Source: Labrys wisconsinensis (GTDB lineage: Bacteria; Pseudomonadota; Alphaproteobacteria; Rhizobiales; Labraceae). Taken from it: DNA of 64,000 nucleotides. The notes below the pieces were generated by a model. The model saw only the letters and a program-made list of their open reading frames with translations. It was not told where the DNA came from and did not search any database. The number at the start of each line of letters is the position of its first letter. Positions within the stretch are counted from its first letter, which is position 1. The position numbers were made by a program, and so were the translations under genes. Shown in pieces: positions 7,766-16,724 of this stretch. The DNA lies in NCBI RefSeq assembly GCF_030814995.1, contig NZ_JAUSVX010000019.1:101496-165495 (forward strand), written 5' to 3'.

Positions 7766-8654
7766 CGGGACTCGGGTCATCCGCCGCGGCCCGCTCTCGG
7801 CGGGCTTCGCGCCCGAGATCGGCGGCAGCCTGGCATTCTTGCGCGTCGACCACGGCGGCGGCGCCGTCGACCTGATGCGCCCGCTCGGCCCGGAGGCGCA
7901 GGCGCGCCGCGATCCGATCGGCGTCGCCATGTTTCCGATGGTGCCCTATGCCAACCGGATCGCCGGCAACAGCTTCCGCTTCGCCGGACGATCCTTCCGC
8001 TTCGAACCGAACAATCCGCCGGAACGCTTCAACGTGCACGGCACGGGGTGGCGACGCCCGTGGCAGGTCACCGAGAGCGGCACGGACGCCATCCGCCTGA
8101 CGCTCGCCGTCACCGACCCCGCGCTCTACAGCTACGAAGCGAGCCAGACCTTCACCCTCGACGCGGCGGGTCTCGCCGTGGTCACGGCGGTCGTCAACCG
8201 CGGCGCCGTGCCGATGCCCTTCGGTCTCGGACAGCATCCCTGGTTTCCGCGTGACCCGGGCGTGACGCTGCGCTTCGCCGCGACGCATTTCTGGCTGGAG
8301 GGGCCGGATGGCGTCCCCAGCGACCGCATCGGCCTGCCGCCCGAGCTCGACTTCGCCGCCGGGCGGGAGCTGCCCGCCGGCTGGCGCAACAACTGCTACG
8401 GCGGATGGTCGGGCGAGGCCGAAATCGGCTTCCCCGCGCGGGGGCTCGGGCTCCGGATCACGGCCGACCCGGTGTTCGGCCATCTGATGCTCTATGCCGA
8501 CCCGACCAAGCCGTTCTTCTGCCTGGAGCCGCAGAGCCACGCGGCCTGCGCCTTCAACCGCCTCGACGGAACGGAGCCCGATCTCGGGGTGATCGTGCTG
8601 CAGCCCGGCGAAGCCGCGTCGGGAACGCTGCGCTTCGATCCGTTCGTGCTCTGA
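7749..8654 (+). CDS. Aldose 1-epimerase family protein
   Basis: Interconverts alpha and beta anomers of an aldose in the cytoplasm. 301 residues with the galactose mutarotase fold: MVPYANRIAGNSF carries the Asn-Arg substrate residues (about 62-64), FNVHGTG the first His (about 98), LGQHPWF the second catalytic His (about 160), and CLEPQSHAACAFN near the C-terminus the Glu. The ATG lies inside the degenerate SDR gene (17 bp overlap) with GGAG eight bases upstream, so the pair is translationally coupled. Convergent with the SDR at 8663, 8 bp apart. Confidence 0.88.
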   Translation: MAAISDGTRVIRRGPLSAGFAPEIGGSLAFLRVDHGGGAVDLMRPLGPEAQARRDPIGVAMFPMVPYANRIAGNSFRFAGRSFRFEPNNPPERFNVHGTGWRRPWQVTESGTDAIRLTLAVTDPALYSYEASQTFTLDAAGLAVVTAVVNRGAVPMPFGLGQHPWFPRDPGVTLRFAATHFWLEGPDGVPSDRIGLPPELDFAAGRELPAGWRNNCYGGWSGEAEIGFPARGLGLRITADPVFGHLMLYADPTKPFFCLEPQSHAACAFNRLDGTEPDLGVIVLQPGEAASGTLRFDPFVL

Positions 8655-8662
8655 GCCGGGCG

Positions 8663-9445
8663 TCAGAGCAGGCGGGCGGTCATGCCGCCGTCGATGACGA
8701 AGCCGCTGCCGGTGACGAAGGACGCCGCATCCGACAGGAGGAAGGCGATGCCGGCGGCGATCTCGCCGGGATCGGCGATGCGCGCGATGCGGTTGCTGGC
8801 GAAGGAGAGGCCGGCGGCCTCGGCCCCGCCCGCCGCCTCCAGCCCGTCCAGCGTCATCCGCGTCGCCACCGAGCCGACGATCAGCGCGTTCACGCGGATA
8901 TGGTCGACGGCATAGTCGAGCGCCATCTGCCGGGAGAGGCCGAGCACCGCCGCCTTCGAGGCGGCATAGGCCGGCACGCCCGGCACCGTTGCCAGCGCAT
9001 GGACCGAGGCGATGTTGACGATGCTGCCGCCGCCCGCCCGGCGCAGCAGCGGCAGCGTCGCGCGGCAGATGCGGAAGATTGCGGTGAGGTTGACCGCGAT
9101 GGTGCGGTCCCAGTCCTCATCGGCGACGTCCTCCAGGCGACGCCCCGTCTGGTAGATGCCGGCGGCGTTGACCACGCCGTCGAGGCGGCCGAAGGCGGCG
9201 AGAGCCGCGTCGACCGCGGTCCGCACCTGCGCTTCGCGCGTGACGTCGGTCTCGCGGAAGATCAGCGGCGCGCCGGCATGCCGCGCCTGCAGGGCCCGGC
9301 CCTCCTCGGCGTCGAGGCCGACGCCGAAGACGCGGGCGCCGCGCGCCAGGAGGTGCTCGGCGGTGGCGCGGCCGATGCCGGTGGCGGCGCCGGTCACCAG
9401 CACCACCCGCCCCGCCAGCGCAGCGTCGTTCGAGATCGCCGTCAC
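8663..9445 (-). CDS. SDR family oxidoreductase
   Basis: NAD(P)-dependent dehydrogenase acting on a sugar or polyol, probably the first oxidation after import by the adjacent transporter. 260 residues with full motifs: VTGAATGIGRA (about 17-27), VVNAAG (about 91-96), NIASV with Ser (about 147) and AYAASKAAV with Tyr and Lys (about 160-164). GTG start at 9445 overlaps the stop of the ATPase gene upstream (GTGA) and has GGAGGAG before it, so it is the last gene of the 13162-to-8663 operon. Confidence 0.9.
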   Translation of the reverse strand: MTAISNDAALAGRVVLVTGAATGIGRATAEHLLARGARVFGVGLDAEEGRALQARHAGAPLIFRETDVTREAQVRTAVDAALAAFGRLDGVVNAAGIYQTGRRLEDVADEDWDRTIAVNLTAIFRICRATLPLLRRAGGGSIVNIASVHALATVPGVPAYAASKAAVLGLSRQMALDYAVDHIRVNALIVGSVATRMTLDGLEAAGGAEAAGLSFASNRIARIADPGEIAAGIAFLLSDAASFVTGSGFVIDGGMTARLL

Positions 9446-11013
9446 GGCAACTCCTCCAGTTGCGCCGCCGGCGCGCCGCCGGCCTGGGCCACCGCCACGC
9501 TGCGCAGCACCCGTTCCTCCCCGCCCTCGCCGCGCCGGAATTCGTCGACGATGCGCCCGTCCGCCACCACCAGGCAGCGGTCGCTGAGGCCGATCACCTC
9601 CTCGAGCTCCGAGGCGACCAGGACCAGCCCGACGCCCTTCGCCGCGAGATCGATGATCAGGCGGTAGATCTCGTGCCTCGTGGCGGCGTCCACGCCCTTG
9701 GTCGGCTCGTCCAGCAGGAGGACCCTGGGCCCGCTCATCAGCACGCGGGCGAAGAGCAGCTTCTGCTGGTTGCCGCCGGAGAGGTGGGCGACGGCGGACT
9801 GGGGCGAGCGGGCCTTGACGTTCAGCGCCCGCATGGCGCCCAGCACCGCCCGGCCCTCGCGATCGGCGCGAACCATGCCGTGCACCGCGAGCGGCCCGAG
9901 ATTGCCGATGGTGATGTTGGCCCCGACCGGCAGGTTGAACAGCAGCCCGTCATGCTTGCGATCCTCGGTGAGGAGCGCAATGCCGGCCCGACGCGCGTCC
10001 CGGGCGCCGGCGATCGCGAGCCGCCGCCCGTCGAGCGTCACCGTGCCGCTGCTGGGGATGCGGCCGTAGAGGGCGTGCAGGATCTCGGTCCGGCCCGAGC
10101 CGAGCAGGCCGGCCAGGCCGACGATCTCGCCGGGCCGCACGTCGAAGCTGACGCCGCTGACACCGCGGTTCACGCCGAAGCGGCCGGCCACGGTGAGGTC
10201 GCGCACCGAGAGCAGCGGCGGCCCGTCGGCTGGCGCCGGCCCGCGCTGGGGATAGAGGCGCTGCAGCCGCTGCCCGGACATGGCGTAGATGAAGCGTTCG
10301 GCATCGAAGTCCCCACGCTCCAGCACGGCAGCGACGCGGCCGTCGCGCAGCACGGTGGCGCGGTCGCACAGCGCCATCACCTCCGGCAGCCGATGGGTGA
10401 TGAACACCATGGTCGCGCCTTGCGCCTTGAGGCAGCGCAGCACGACGAAGAGCCGCTCCACCTCGACGCCGGAGAGCGAGGCGGTCGGCTCGTCGAGCAT
10501 CAGCACGCGGGGGCGAAAGGACAGCGCCCGGGCGATCATCACCAGGTGGCGCTGGGCGGCGGTGAGGCTCGCCACCGGCGCGGCCGGGTCGATGGCCAGG
10601 CCCATCTCATCGAACAACGCACGGGTCCGCGCCTCGATCAGGCGGCGGTTCACCATCGGGCCGCGACCGAGGCCCATCTGCCCGGCGAAGACGTTCTCCG
10701 CCACGCCGAGCTGCTCCAGCACCTCGATCTCCTGCGGCACGTAGCCGACGCCGCGGGCGCGGGCGTCCGAGGTCGAGGGAAAGCTGGCCGGCTCGCCGTC
10801 GACCCGGATCTCGCCGGCATAGCTGCCGGCGGCATGCACGCCGTTGAGGATCTTCACCAGCGTCGACTTGCCGGCGCCGTTCTGGCCGAGCAGGGCATGG
10901 ATCTCGCCCGGCCGCACGGCGAAGTCGACGCCGCGCAACGCCTGCACGCCGGCAAAGCTCTTGACCAGCGCGCGCGTCTCGATCACCGGCGCGGCGGCGA
11001 ACGCCTCGATCAT
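9442..11013 (-). CDS. Sugar ABC importer ATP-binding protein, CUT2/RbsA type
   Basis: Two fused nucleotide-binding domains in 523 residues, the usual RbsA/MglA length. First domain: Walker A GQNGAGKSTLV (about 43-53) and Walker B MLDEPTASL. Second domain: degenerate Walker A LLGSGRTEI, signature LSGGNQQKLLFAR and Walker B LLLDEPTKGVD. Degeneracy of the second Walker A is normal for this family. Energises uptake with the permease at 12110-13162 and binding protein at 11069-12031. ATG at 11013 has GGAGGAAGGAG directly before it. Confidence 0.93.
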   Translation of the reverse strand: MIEAFAAAPVIETRALVKSFAGVQALRGVDFAVRPGEIHALLGQNGAGKSTLVKILNGVHAAGSYAGEIRVDGEPASFPSTSDARARGVGYVPQEIEVLEQLGVAENVFAGQMGLGRGPMVNRRLIEARTRALFDEMGLAIDPAAPVASLTAAQRHLVMIARALSFRPRVLMLDEPTASLSGVEVERLFVVLRCLKAQGATMVFITHRLPEVMALCDRATVLRDGRVAAVLERGDFDAERFIYAMSGQRLQRLYPQRGPAPADGPPLLSVRDLTVAGRFGVNRGVSGVSFDVRPGEIVGLAGLLGSGRTEILHALYGRIPSSGTVTLDGRRLAIAGARDARRAGIALLTEDRKHDGLLFNLPVGANITIGNLGPLAVHGMVRADREGRAVLGAMRALNVKARSPQSAVAHLSGGNQQKLLFARVLMSGPRVLLLDEPTKGVDAATRHEIYRLIIDLAAKGVGLVLVASELEEVIGLSDRCLVVADGRIVDEFRRGEGGEERVLRSVAVAQAGGAPAAQLEELP

Positions 11014-11068
11014 CTCCTTCCTCCGCTGATGGGCGGCGCCCCGGGGGCGCCGGCGCGCCGCCGGGCGC

Positions 11069-12031
11069 CTATTGGCCGGCGGCGTCGAGCATCTTGTAAT
11101 AGGGATCGAGGCCGCCGGCCGTGATCACCGAGGCCGGCAGCGGGTTGGCATAGGGCACCGTCTTGCCCTCGGCGAGGTCGTTGGCGAGCTCGGCAGTCCT
11201 GGCGGCCTCCTCGTAGAGCGGCTGGGCGACGACGCCATAGGCGGCGCCGGACTTCACGATGTCGAGGTTCTGGCGGATATAGTCCATGCCGATGATGATC
11301 AGCTTGCGGTCGGCCTTGCGGGCCGCGCCCGACCAGGTCTGCACGCCGTTGCCCGTGGTGGAGAAGGCGGCGGTGACGTCGGGATTGCCCTGGAGCAGGG
11401 CCACCGCCTTGGCCTCCGCGGCGGAGGGCTCGAAACCCTCCATCTGGGTGTCGAGGATGCGGATGCCGGGATATTTCGCCGCCATGGTCTTGCGGAAGGC
11501 GTCCGACATCACGTTCTCGGTGTCGTTGGAGGCGCCCTGGGTCAGGGCGATCACGCCCTTGCCGCCCATCTCCTTGCCCATGGCGTCCGCCGCATTGGCG
11601 CCGGCCACGGGAATGTCCTCGCCGGTCGCGGCCTTGAGGCCGGGAACGCTGCCCTCCGCCGGCAGCACGTGCCATGTCACCACGGGGAAGCCGTCGCGGC
11701 CGAGCCGGCCGATGAAGGGATAGATCTCCGGCCCCGGCCCGTAGACCGCCACGGCGTCGAACTTGGTGCGCGCCATCGCCGCCTCGGCGAGCGGGATCGA
11801 GGCCGGCACGTCGTAGGTGGTGGCGCTGGGATTGCCGACCACCTCGCACGTGTTCTTCAGCTCCTTGCACCTGGCCAGGAAGCCGGCCTGCATCAGGCGG
11901 TGCACGGGGTGGTCGCGCATCGGCTGCACCCAGAGGATGTTCTTGCCTTCCGCCAGGCTCGCCTCCGTGGTGGCGGCGAGGCCGCCGGCCGTGAGCGTGC
12001 ACAGCAGGGCCGCGGCGAGGGTCTTGCTCAT
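11069..12031 (-). CDS. Periplasmic sugar-binding protein of a CUT2 ABC importer
   Basis: Captures the sugar for the adjacent permease and ATPase. ATG at 12031 is chosen because GGGAGG lies 5 bases upstream and the protein then begins with a signal peptide (MSKTLAAALLCTLTAGGLA, cleavage near residue 27); an in-frame start at 12076 adds 15 charged residues. 320 residues with a Peripla_BP_4 fold; MEGFEPSAAEAKAVALLQ and AAFSTTGNGVQTWSGAARK correspond to the family's sugar-binding lobes. Lies between the permease (78 bp upstream) and ATPase (55 bp downstream). Confidence 0.9.
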   Translation of the reverse strand: MSKTLAAALLCTLTAGGLAATTEASLAEGKNILWVQPMRDHPVHRLMQAGFLARCKELKNTCEVVGNPSATTYDVPASIPLAEAAMARTKFDAVAVYGPGPEIYPFIGRLGRDGFPVVTWHVLPAEGSVPGLKAATGEDIPVAGANAADAMGKEMGGKGVIALTQGASNDTENVMSDAFRKTMAAKYPGIRILDTQMEGFEPSAAEAKAVALLQGNPDVTAAFSTTGNGVQTWSGAARKADRKLIIIGMDYIRQNLDIVKSGAAYGVVAQPLYEEAARTAELANDLAEGKTVPYANPLPASVITAGGLDPYYKMLDAAGQ

Positions 12032-12109
12032 ATCGTCCTCCCTTCGTGGTCCGCCGGCTTTGACGCCGGTCGGCATTGCCTGGCGGTCGGCCGCCCGGAT
12101 GGAACGGCT

Positions 12110-13162
12110 TCAGGATGGCGCGCTGGGCGTCTCGCCCGTCGGCGCTCCGGCGGCGCCGGCGATGAAGAAGCGACGGCGCAGGATGTCGAGGCCGACGGCG
12201 AGCACCATGATCACGCCCACGGCGATCTGCTGCCAGTTGGCGTTGACGCCGATCACCACCAGGCCGCTGGTCACGACCTGCAGCAGCAGCACGCCGATGA
12301 GGCCGCCGGCCATGGTGCCGGCGCCGCCGAACAGGCTGACGCCGCCGACCACCACGCCGGCAATGACGTTGAGCTCCCAGCCGCTGCCGATCGAGGTGGT
12401 GCCGCTGGCAAGGTCCGCCATCACGAACATGCCGGCGGTCGCCGCCAGCATGCCGATGGCGACGAAGGCGCCGATCTTGTAGCGGGCGGTGTCGATGCCG
12501 ACGAGCCGCGCCACTTCCGGGTTGCCGCCGGTCGCGTACATGTTGCGGCCGAGCACGGTGCGCCGCAGCACGACGTCGGCGACCACGGCCGCGACGATGA
12601 AGAAGACGAAGCTCCAGCCGAGCCCGAAGACGATGTCGGCATAGCCGATGGCGCCGATCACCGGCGGCAGGGGATAGACGGGATAGCCGTTGGTCACCAC
12701 CTGGATCAGGCCCTGGCCGATGAACAGCATGCCGAGCGTCTGGATGAAGGCCGGGATCCTGAGGCGCACCACGACGAGGCCGTTGACCAGCCCGACCAGG
12801 CCGCCGACCGCGAGGCCGCCCACGATCGCCAGCGGCACCGGCAGGGCGAGGGCGGTCATCAGCTTGGCGCTGCACACGGCGGAAAGCCCCGCCACGGCGC
12901 CGACGGAAAGGTCGAACTCGCCGTTCACCAGGAGGATGGTCTGGCCGATGGCGATGATGCCGATGAAGGAGACCACCCGCAGGATGGCGCGGATGTTGCG
13001 CTCCGACAGGAAGGCCGGCTCGAGCAGGAAGAAGAAGGCGACGACGGCGACCAGCGCCAGCAGCACGCCGACCTCGCCGACGGCCACCAGCCGGGCCAGG
13101 CGGTCGCGCAGCGCCGGCGCCGCGGCACGCAGGCCGGCACTCTCCTCCGCGAGCTGTTCCAT
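12110..13162 (-). CDS. Sugar ABC importer permease, CUT2 type
   Basis: Inner-membrane channel subunit (BPD_transp_2, RbsC-like), 350 residues with about ten hydrophobic helices and the family loop NGEFDLSVGA. ATG at 13162 has AGGAGG upstream; a longer frame to 13237 lacks a site and would overlap the operator. First gene of the operon permease, binding protein, ATPase, SDR (13162 to 8663). The divergent LacI-type gene starts at 13366, and an AT-rich site lies between them at 13241-13257. Confidence 0.92.
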   Translation of the reverse strand: MEQLAEESAGLRAAAPALRDRLARLVAVGEVGVLLALVAVVAFFFLLEPAFLSERNIRAILRVVSFIGIIAIGQTILLVNGEFDLSVGAVAGLSAVCSAKLMTALALPVPLAIVGGLAVGGLVGLVNGLVVVRLRIPAFIQTLGMLFIGQGLIQVVTNGYPVYPLPPVIGAIGYADIVFGLGWSFVFFIVAAVVADVVLRRTVLGRNMYATGGNPEVARLVGIDTARYKIGAFVAIGMLAATAGMFVMADLASGTTSIGSGWELNVIAGVVVGGVSLFGGAGTMAGGLIGVLLLQVVTSGLVVIGVNANWQQIAVGVIMVLAVGLDILRRRFFIAGAAGAPTGETPSAPS

Positions 13163-13240
13163 CGCTTCCTCCTGCCGCCGAGCGCGTCCATGCGCCTCGA
13201 TGTCGGCCGATCCCGAGTCGGACTCGTGATCCCTCAAACT

Positions 13241-13257
13241 ATGATACTATTATAATC
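13241..13257. promoter_or_regulatory. AT-rich operator candidate ATGATACTATTATAATC
   Basis: Shares CTATTATAATC with 2099-2115 and 7090-7106. Lies 78 bp before the permease start (13162, minus strand) and 108 bp before the LacI-type gene (13366, plus strand). It is the most symmetric copy: ATGATACT and ATTATAAT are inverted matches at six of eight positions. Confidence 0.5.
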
Positions 13258-13365
13258 TCATCAACGCCACCCTTGCGTCGCGGCCGGGCCGATGGAAGAT
13301 GGTGGGCGGTCGGCGGCGTGCCGGACGCGAGCCGGCACGGCAGCCGCCAGGGAGGCGACGAGGCG

Positions 13366-14394
13366 GTGAGCACATTCGATCCGACCGATCGGCCGCGCGG
13401 CCGCCTCGGCATCAAGGAGATCGCGCGCCGGGCCGGCGTCGCGCCGATGACCGTCTCGCGCACGCTCAGCGACCCCGCCAAGGTCTCGCCGGAGACCCGC
13501 GCCCGCGTCATGGCCGTGATCGAGCAGGCCGGCTTCATCCGCAACGAGCTCGCCTCCAGCATGCGCAGCGGCCGCCGCATCGTCGGCACGATGGTGCCGC
13601 CGCTGATCAATTCCGGCATCGCCGAGCAGGTCCAGGGCATGACGGACGCCTGCCAGGCCAGCGGCTACCAGCTCCTGCTGGTCCAGGGCGATTTCACGCC
13701 CGAGGCGGAGGAGGAGGCGATCCGCGCCCTGCTGGGCTGGCAGCCCGCCGGCCTCATCCTGCAGGCCTTCGTGCAATCCCCCGCCGCGCGCCGGCGCCTC
13801 GCCGCCGGGCCGGCGCCGGTGGTCGAGATCAGCGAGGTGCGCGGGCGCGAGCCGATCGACATGGCGGTCGGCGTCTCCAACTTCGAGACCGCCCATGCCA
13901 TGACCTCGCATCTCCTGGCCAAGGGCTATCGCCGCATCGGCTTCGTCTCGACGCCGGTGCACGGCAACGACCGGCTGCGGCAGCGGCGCATCGGCTATCG
14001 GCAGGCGCTGCGCGATGCCGGCCACCACTACCCCGTCCCGCTGGAGATCGAGGTGCCGATCACGCCCGCCGGCGGCGCCGAGGCGGTGCGCCGGCTCTCG
14101 GCCATGGATGCGGCGCTCGACGTGATCTTCTGCTCCAGCGACACGCTGGCCATCGGCGCGGTGCAGGAATGCCATCGCCGCGGCTGGCCCATCCCGGAGC
14201 GTCTCGCCATCGCCGGCTATGGCGACGTCGACCTCGCCGCCCAGCTGTTTCCGACCCTGACCACGCTGCGGGTCGACCGCTACGCCATGGGCCGGCGAGC
14301 CGTCGAGCAGTTGCTGCGGCGCCTGCGCGGCGAGGCGGACGTGCCGGCGGTGGAAACGCTCGGCTTCGAGATCGTCGAGCGCCAGAGCGCCTGA
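13366..14394 (+). CDS. LacI-family transcription regulator (gluconate-repressor-like)
   Basis: Sugar-responsive DNA-binding protein, 342 residues from GTG at 13366, which has GGGAGG ten bases upstream. The helix-turn-helix GIKEIARRAGVAPMTVSRTL (about residues 16-35) is followed by the hinge helix region (NELASSMRSGRR) and a periplasmic-binding-like effector domain (about 68-340). The PMTVSR recognition helix and the following PLINSGIAEQVQG segment resemble the gluconate repressor GntR branch of LacI proteins. Divergent from the sugar importer operon and likely its regulator. The ATGGTAACGTTACCAT sites at 2038 and 20698 are possible targets. Confidence 0.9.
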   Translation: MSTFDPTDRPRGRLGIKEIARRAGVAPMTVSRTLSDPAKVSPETRARVMAVIEQAGFIRNELASSMRSGRRIVGTMVPPLINSGIAEQVQGMTDACQASGYQLLLVQGDFTPEAEEEAIRALLGWQPAGLILQAFVQSPAARRRLAAGPAPVVEISEVRGREPIDMAVGVSNFETAHAMTSHLLAKGYRRIGFVSTPVHGNDRLRQRRIGYRQALRDAGHHYPVPLEIEVPITPAGGAEAVRRLSAMDAALDVIFCSSDTLAIGAVQECHRRGWPIPERLAIAGYGDVDLAAQLFPTLTTLRVDRYAMGRRAVEQLLRRLRGEADVPAVETLGFEIVERQSA

Positions 14395-14396
14395 GC

Positions 14397-15068
14397 TCAT
14401 AGCGCCACCCGCCGTTCGCGGCCGAGGCCGAGCCGCCCCTCCAGATGCCGGCCGAGCAGCGACAGCGGCCAGCACAGCGCGAAATAGATCGCCGCCACCG
14501 TGCCGAACACCAGCACGGGCTGGAAGGTCACGGTGTTGATCATCGTGGCAGTGCGCGACAGCTCGGTGAGGCCGATCAGGGACGCGACCGAGGTGGCCTT
14601 GACGATCTGCACCATGAAGCCGACCGTCGGCGGCAGGCTGAGGCGGGCCGCCTGCGGCAGCACGACGAGGCGCAGCGTCGCGGCATGGCGCAGCCCGAGC
14701 GCCCGCGCCGCCTCCCACTGGCCCGACGGGACGGCTTCGATGGCGCCGCGGAAAATCTCGCCGAAGAAGGCGCCGGCGTTGAGGCAGAAGGTGAGCGCCG
14801 CCGCCGGCCAGGGATCAGGCCTCAGGCCGACGAAGGCCGAGCCGTAATAGACGGCGAAGAGCTGGATGAGGATCGGCGTGCTCTGCATGAAGGCGACATA
14901 GGCGGCGGCCGCACGCCGCAGCGGCACGGAAGGCCCGACCCGCAGCGCGGCGATCAGCAGCCCGATGAGGCCGCCGCCGGCAAAGGCGACGACGGCGAGG
15001 AGCACCGCCCAGCGCGCCGCCAGGAGCAGGAACAGCGCCTCGTGCCACCCGAATTCGCGCAGGCTCAT
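14397..15068 (-). CDS. Polar-amino-acid-type ABC permease (HisM/GlnP family)
   Basis: Inner-membrane permease, 223 residues, about five helices, with the cytoplasmic EAA loop EAARALGLRHAATLRLVVLPQA that contacts the ATPase. ATG at 15068 has GGAAGG upstream and lies 3 bp after the stop of the first permease. Last gene of the operon binding protein, permease, permease (16644 to 14397). No ATPase gene follows; the next gene is the convergent LacI-type gene 2 bp away. The subunit may recruit an ATPase encoded elsewhere. Confidence 0.9.
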   Translation of the reverse strand: MSLREFGWHEALFLLLAARWAVLLAVVAFAGGGLIGLLIAALRVGPSVPLRRAAAAYVAFMQSTPILIQLFAVYYGSAFVGLRPDPWPAAALTFCLNAGAFFGEIFRGAIEAVPSGQWEAARALGLRHAATLRLVVLPQAARLSLPPTVGFMVQIVKATSVASLIGLTELSRTATMINTVTFQPVLVFGTVAAIYFALCWPLSLLGRHLEGRLGLGRERRVAL

Positions 15069-15071
15069 GGC

Positions 15072-15737
15072 TTACACCTTCCAGCGGAAGATCAGGCGCG
15101 AGGACAGGCGGAACCCCGCATCGCACAGCTGCACGAGGACGAAATAGATGACCGCCACGACGATGTAGATCTCGAAGTTGCGGAAGGTCTGCATCGCCAT
15201 GTTGTTGGCGACCGCGGTCAGCTCCTCCGCCGCGATCGCCGACACGATCGAGGTGCCCATCAGCTGCAGGACGAACTGGCTGGTCAGCGCGGGATAGACC
15301 GCCCGGGCCGCCGGCACGAGGATGACGTGGCGGATGATCTGCCACCGCGACAGGCCGAGCGCCTTCGCCGCTTCGATCTGCCCGTCCGGGATCGATTCGA
15401 TGCCCGCCCGCAGGATCTCCACCGCATAGGCGCCGAGATGGATCGACAGCGCCAGGATCGCGGCCTGGTCGCTCGTGAGCTTCAGGCCCATGAGCGGCAG
15501 CGAGAAGAACACGAAGTAGAGCTGCACCAGCAGCGGCGTGTTGCGGATGAGCTCGACATAGACGCCCACCGCGGCGGCGAGCCAGCGCGGGCCGAAGCTG
15601 CGGCCGAGCGCACCGAGGACGCCGACGAGGAGGCCGGCCGCGACCGAGACGATGGTGAGCTCGAGCGTGCGCAGCGCGCCGTAGAGGAGCTCGTCGATCC
15701 GCGCCAGGATCGGGCCGAAGTGGAAGACATAGGTCAC
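15072..15737 (-). CDS. Polar-amino-acid-type ABC permease (HisQ/GlnP family)
   Basis: Inner-membrane permease, 221 residues, with the loop EAAKALGLSRWQIIRHVILVPA. GTG at 15737 is preceded by GGAGGGTGAT. Follows the binding-protein gene after 46 bp. With the permease at 14397 it would form the heterodimeric channel usual for this transporter class. Although the family imports amino acids, neighbours are sugar-acid enzymes, so the substrate could be an amino or acidic sugar; that is inference. Confidence 0.9.
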   Translation of the reverse strand: MTYVFHFGPILARIDELLYGALRTLELTIVSVAAGLLVGVLGALGRSFGPRWLAAAVGVYVELIRNTPLLVQLYFVFFSLPLMGLKLTSDQAAILALSIHLGAYAVEILRAGIESIPDGQIEAAKALGLSRWQIIRHVILVPAARAVYPALTSQFVLQLMGTSIVSAIAAEELTAVANNMAMQTFRNFEIYIVVAVIYFVLVQLCDAGFRLSSRLIFRWKV

Positions 15738-15783
15738 ATCACCCTCCCCTGCAGGCAGGCGCCCGGCCTGCGCCGGAGCAGCC

Positions 15784-16644
15784 TCAGAAGGTCGGCAGGG
15801 GCGGCAGCGGCGTCTTGCGATAGGTCATCGACAGGCGGTCGAGCGTGCCGTCCTGGCGCAGGGTGAAGACCAGCGTGTTCAGCCATTGCAGCAATTGCGG
15901 GCTGTCCTTGCGCACGCCGATGCCGAAATAGAAGGTCTTCAGCACGTATTTCAGCTCGAAATCATCGCCCTTGGCGCTCTTCTTCAGGTAGATGTCGCCA
16001 TAGTCGCCGCCGCCCATGGCGTCGATCTGGCCGGACAGCATGGCCTGCGAGATCGAGGCATAGTCGTCGAAGCGCAGGATCTGGATGCCGGGCGTATCCT
16101 TGGCCGCCGCGGTCAGCAGGCCGTCTTCGCCGGTGCCGCGGGTGACGCCGACCTTGAGGCCGACCAGGTCCTTGGCCGACTTGATGGCGAGGCTCTTGGG
16201 CGCCAGCACCACCGAGGATTGCGAGGCATAGGGAATGCTGAAGGCGACCTGCAGCGCCCGCTCGGCGGTGATCGAGAAGATCGAGACCACCATGTCGACG
16301 CGGTTGGTGAGCAGCGCCGGAATGCGCCCGGGCGAGGTCACGGTGACGAACTCGACCGGCACGCCCAGCGCCTTGCCGATCACCTGCGCCAGCTCGATGT
16401 CGAAGCCGGTCGGCTGCATGTCCGCATCGATCATGCCGTAGGGCGGCGTGGTCGTGTCGATGGCGACGACCAGCTTGCCGCGGCTGATGATGTCGTCGGT
16501 GGTGGTCTGCGCCACGCCGGCCCGCGGCGCCAGCGCCAGCAGCAGCCCGAGAAGCGCGACGGCGATGCCGCGCCGGGCGACGGCAATGCCGCGCCGGGCG
16601 ACGGCAGTGTCGCGCCGGGCTGCTCGGAAATGGCCTCCGTCCAT
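15784..16644 (-). CDS. Periplasmic solute-binding protein family 3 with tandem-repeat signal peptide
   Basis: Periplasmic receptor for the two adjacent permeases. 286 residues from ATG at 16644 (GAGGGAGGACATC upstream). The N-terminus is odd: three in-frame copies of a seven-residue unit (TAVARRG, IAVARRG, IAVALLG) run into the hydrophobic core LLLALAPRAGVAQ, cleavage near residue 46. The mature protein has the SBP_bac_3 pattern: GKLVVAIDTTTPPYG, FDIELAQVIGKALG, RVDMVVSIFSITAERA, GVTRGTGED. An AT-rich operator candidate sits 80 bp upstream. Confidence 0.9.
   Translation of the reverse strand: MDGGHFRAARRDTAVARRGIAVARRGIAVALLGLLLALAPRAGVAQTTTDDIISRGKLVVAIDTTTPPYGMIDADMQPTGFDIELAQVIGKALGVPVEFVTVTSPGRIPALLTNRVDMVVSIFSITAERALQVAFSIPYASQSSVVLAPKSLAIKSAKDLVGLKVGVTRGTGEDGLLTAAAKDTPGIQILRFDDYASISQAMLSGQIDAMGGGDYGDIYLKKSAKGDDFELKYVLKTFYFGIGVRKDSPQLLQWLNTLVFTLRQDGTLDRLSMTYRKTPLPPLPTF
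16556..16618. repeat. Three tandem 21 bp units inside the binding-protein signal peptide
   Basis: Units at 16556-16576, 16577-16597 and 16598-16618; neighbouring copies differ at one or two positions. Each encodes seven residues of the pattern xAVARRG/LLG, so copy-number change would lengthen or shorten the signal peptide n-region without a frameshift. Confidence 0.9.
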
Positions 16645-16724
16645 GATGTCCTCCCTCGGTTCCGCCGCGCCGCTTCTGTGGCGGCCTGCTTGGCGTCGTC
16701 GTTCCTCGTCCCGGCGACGAGACG

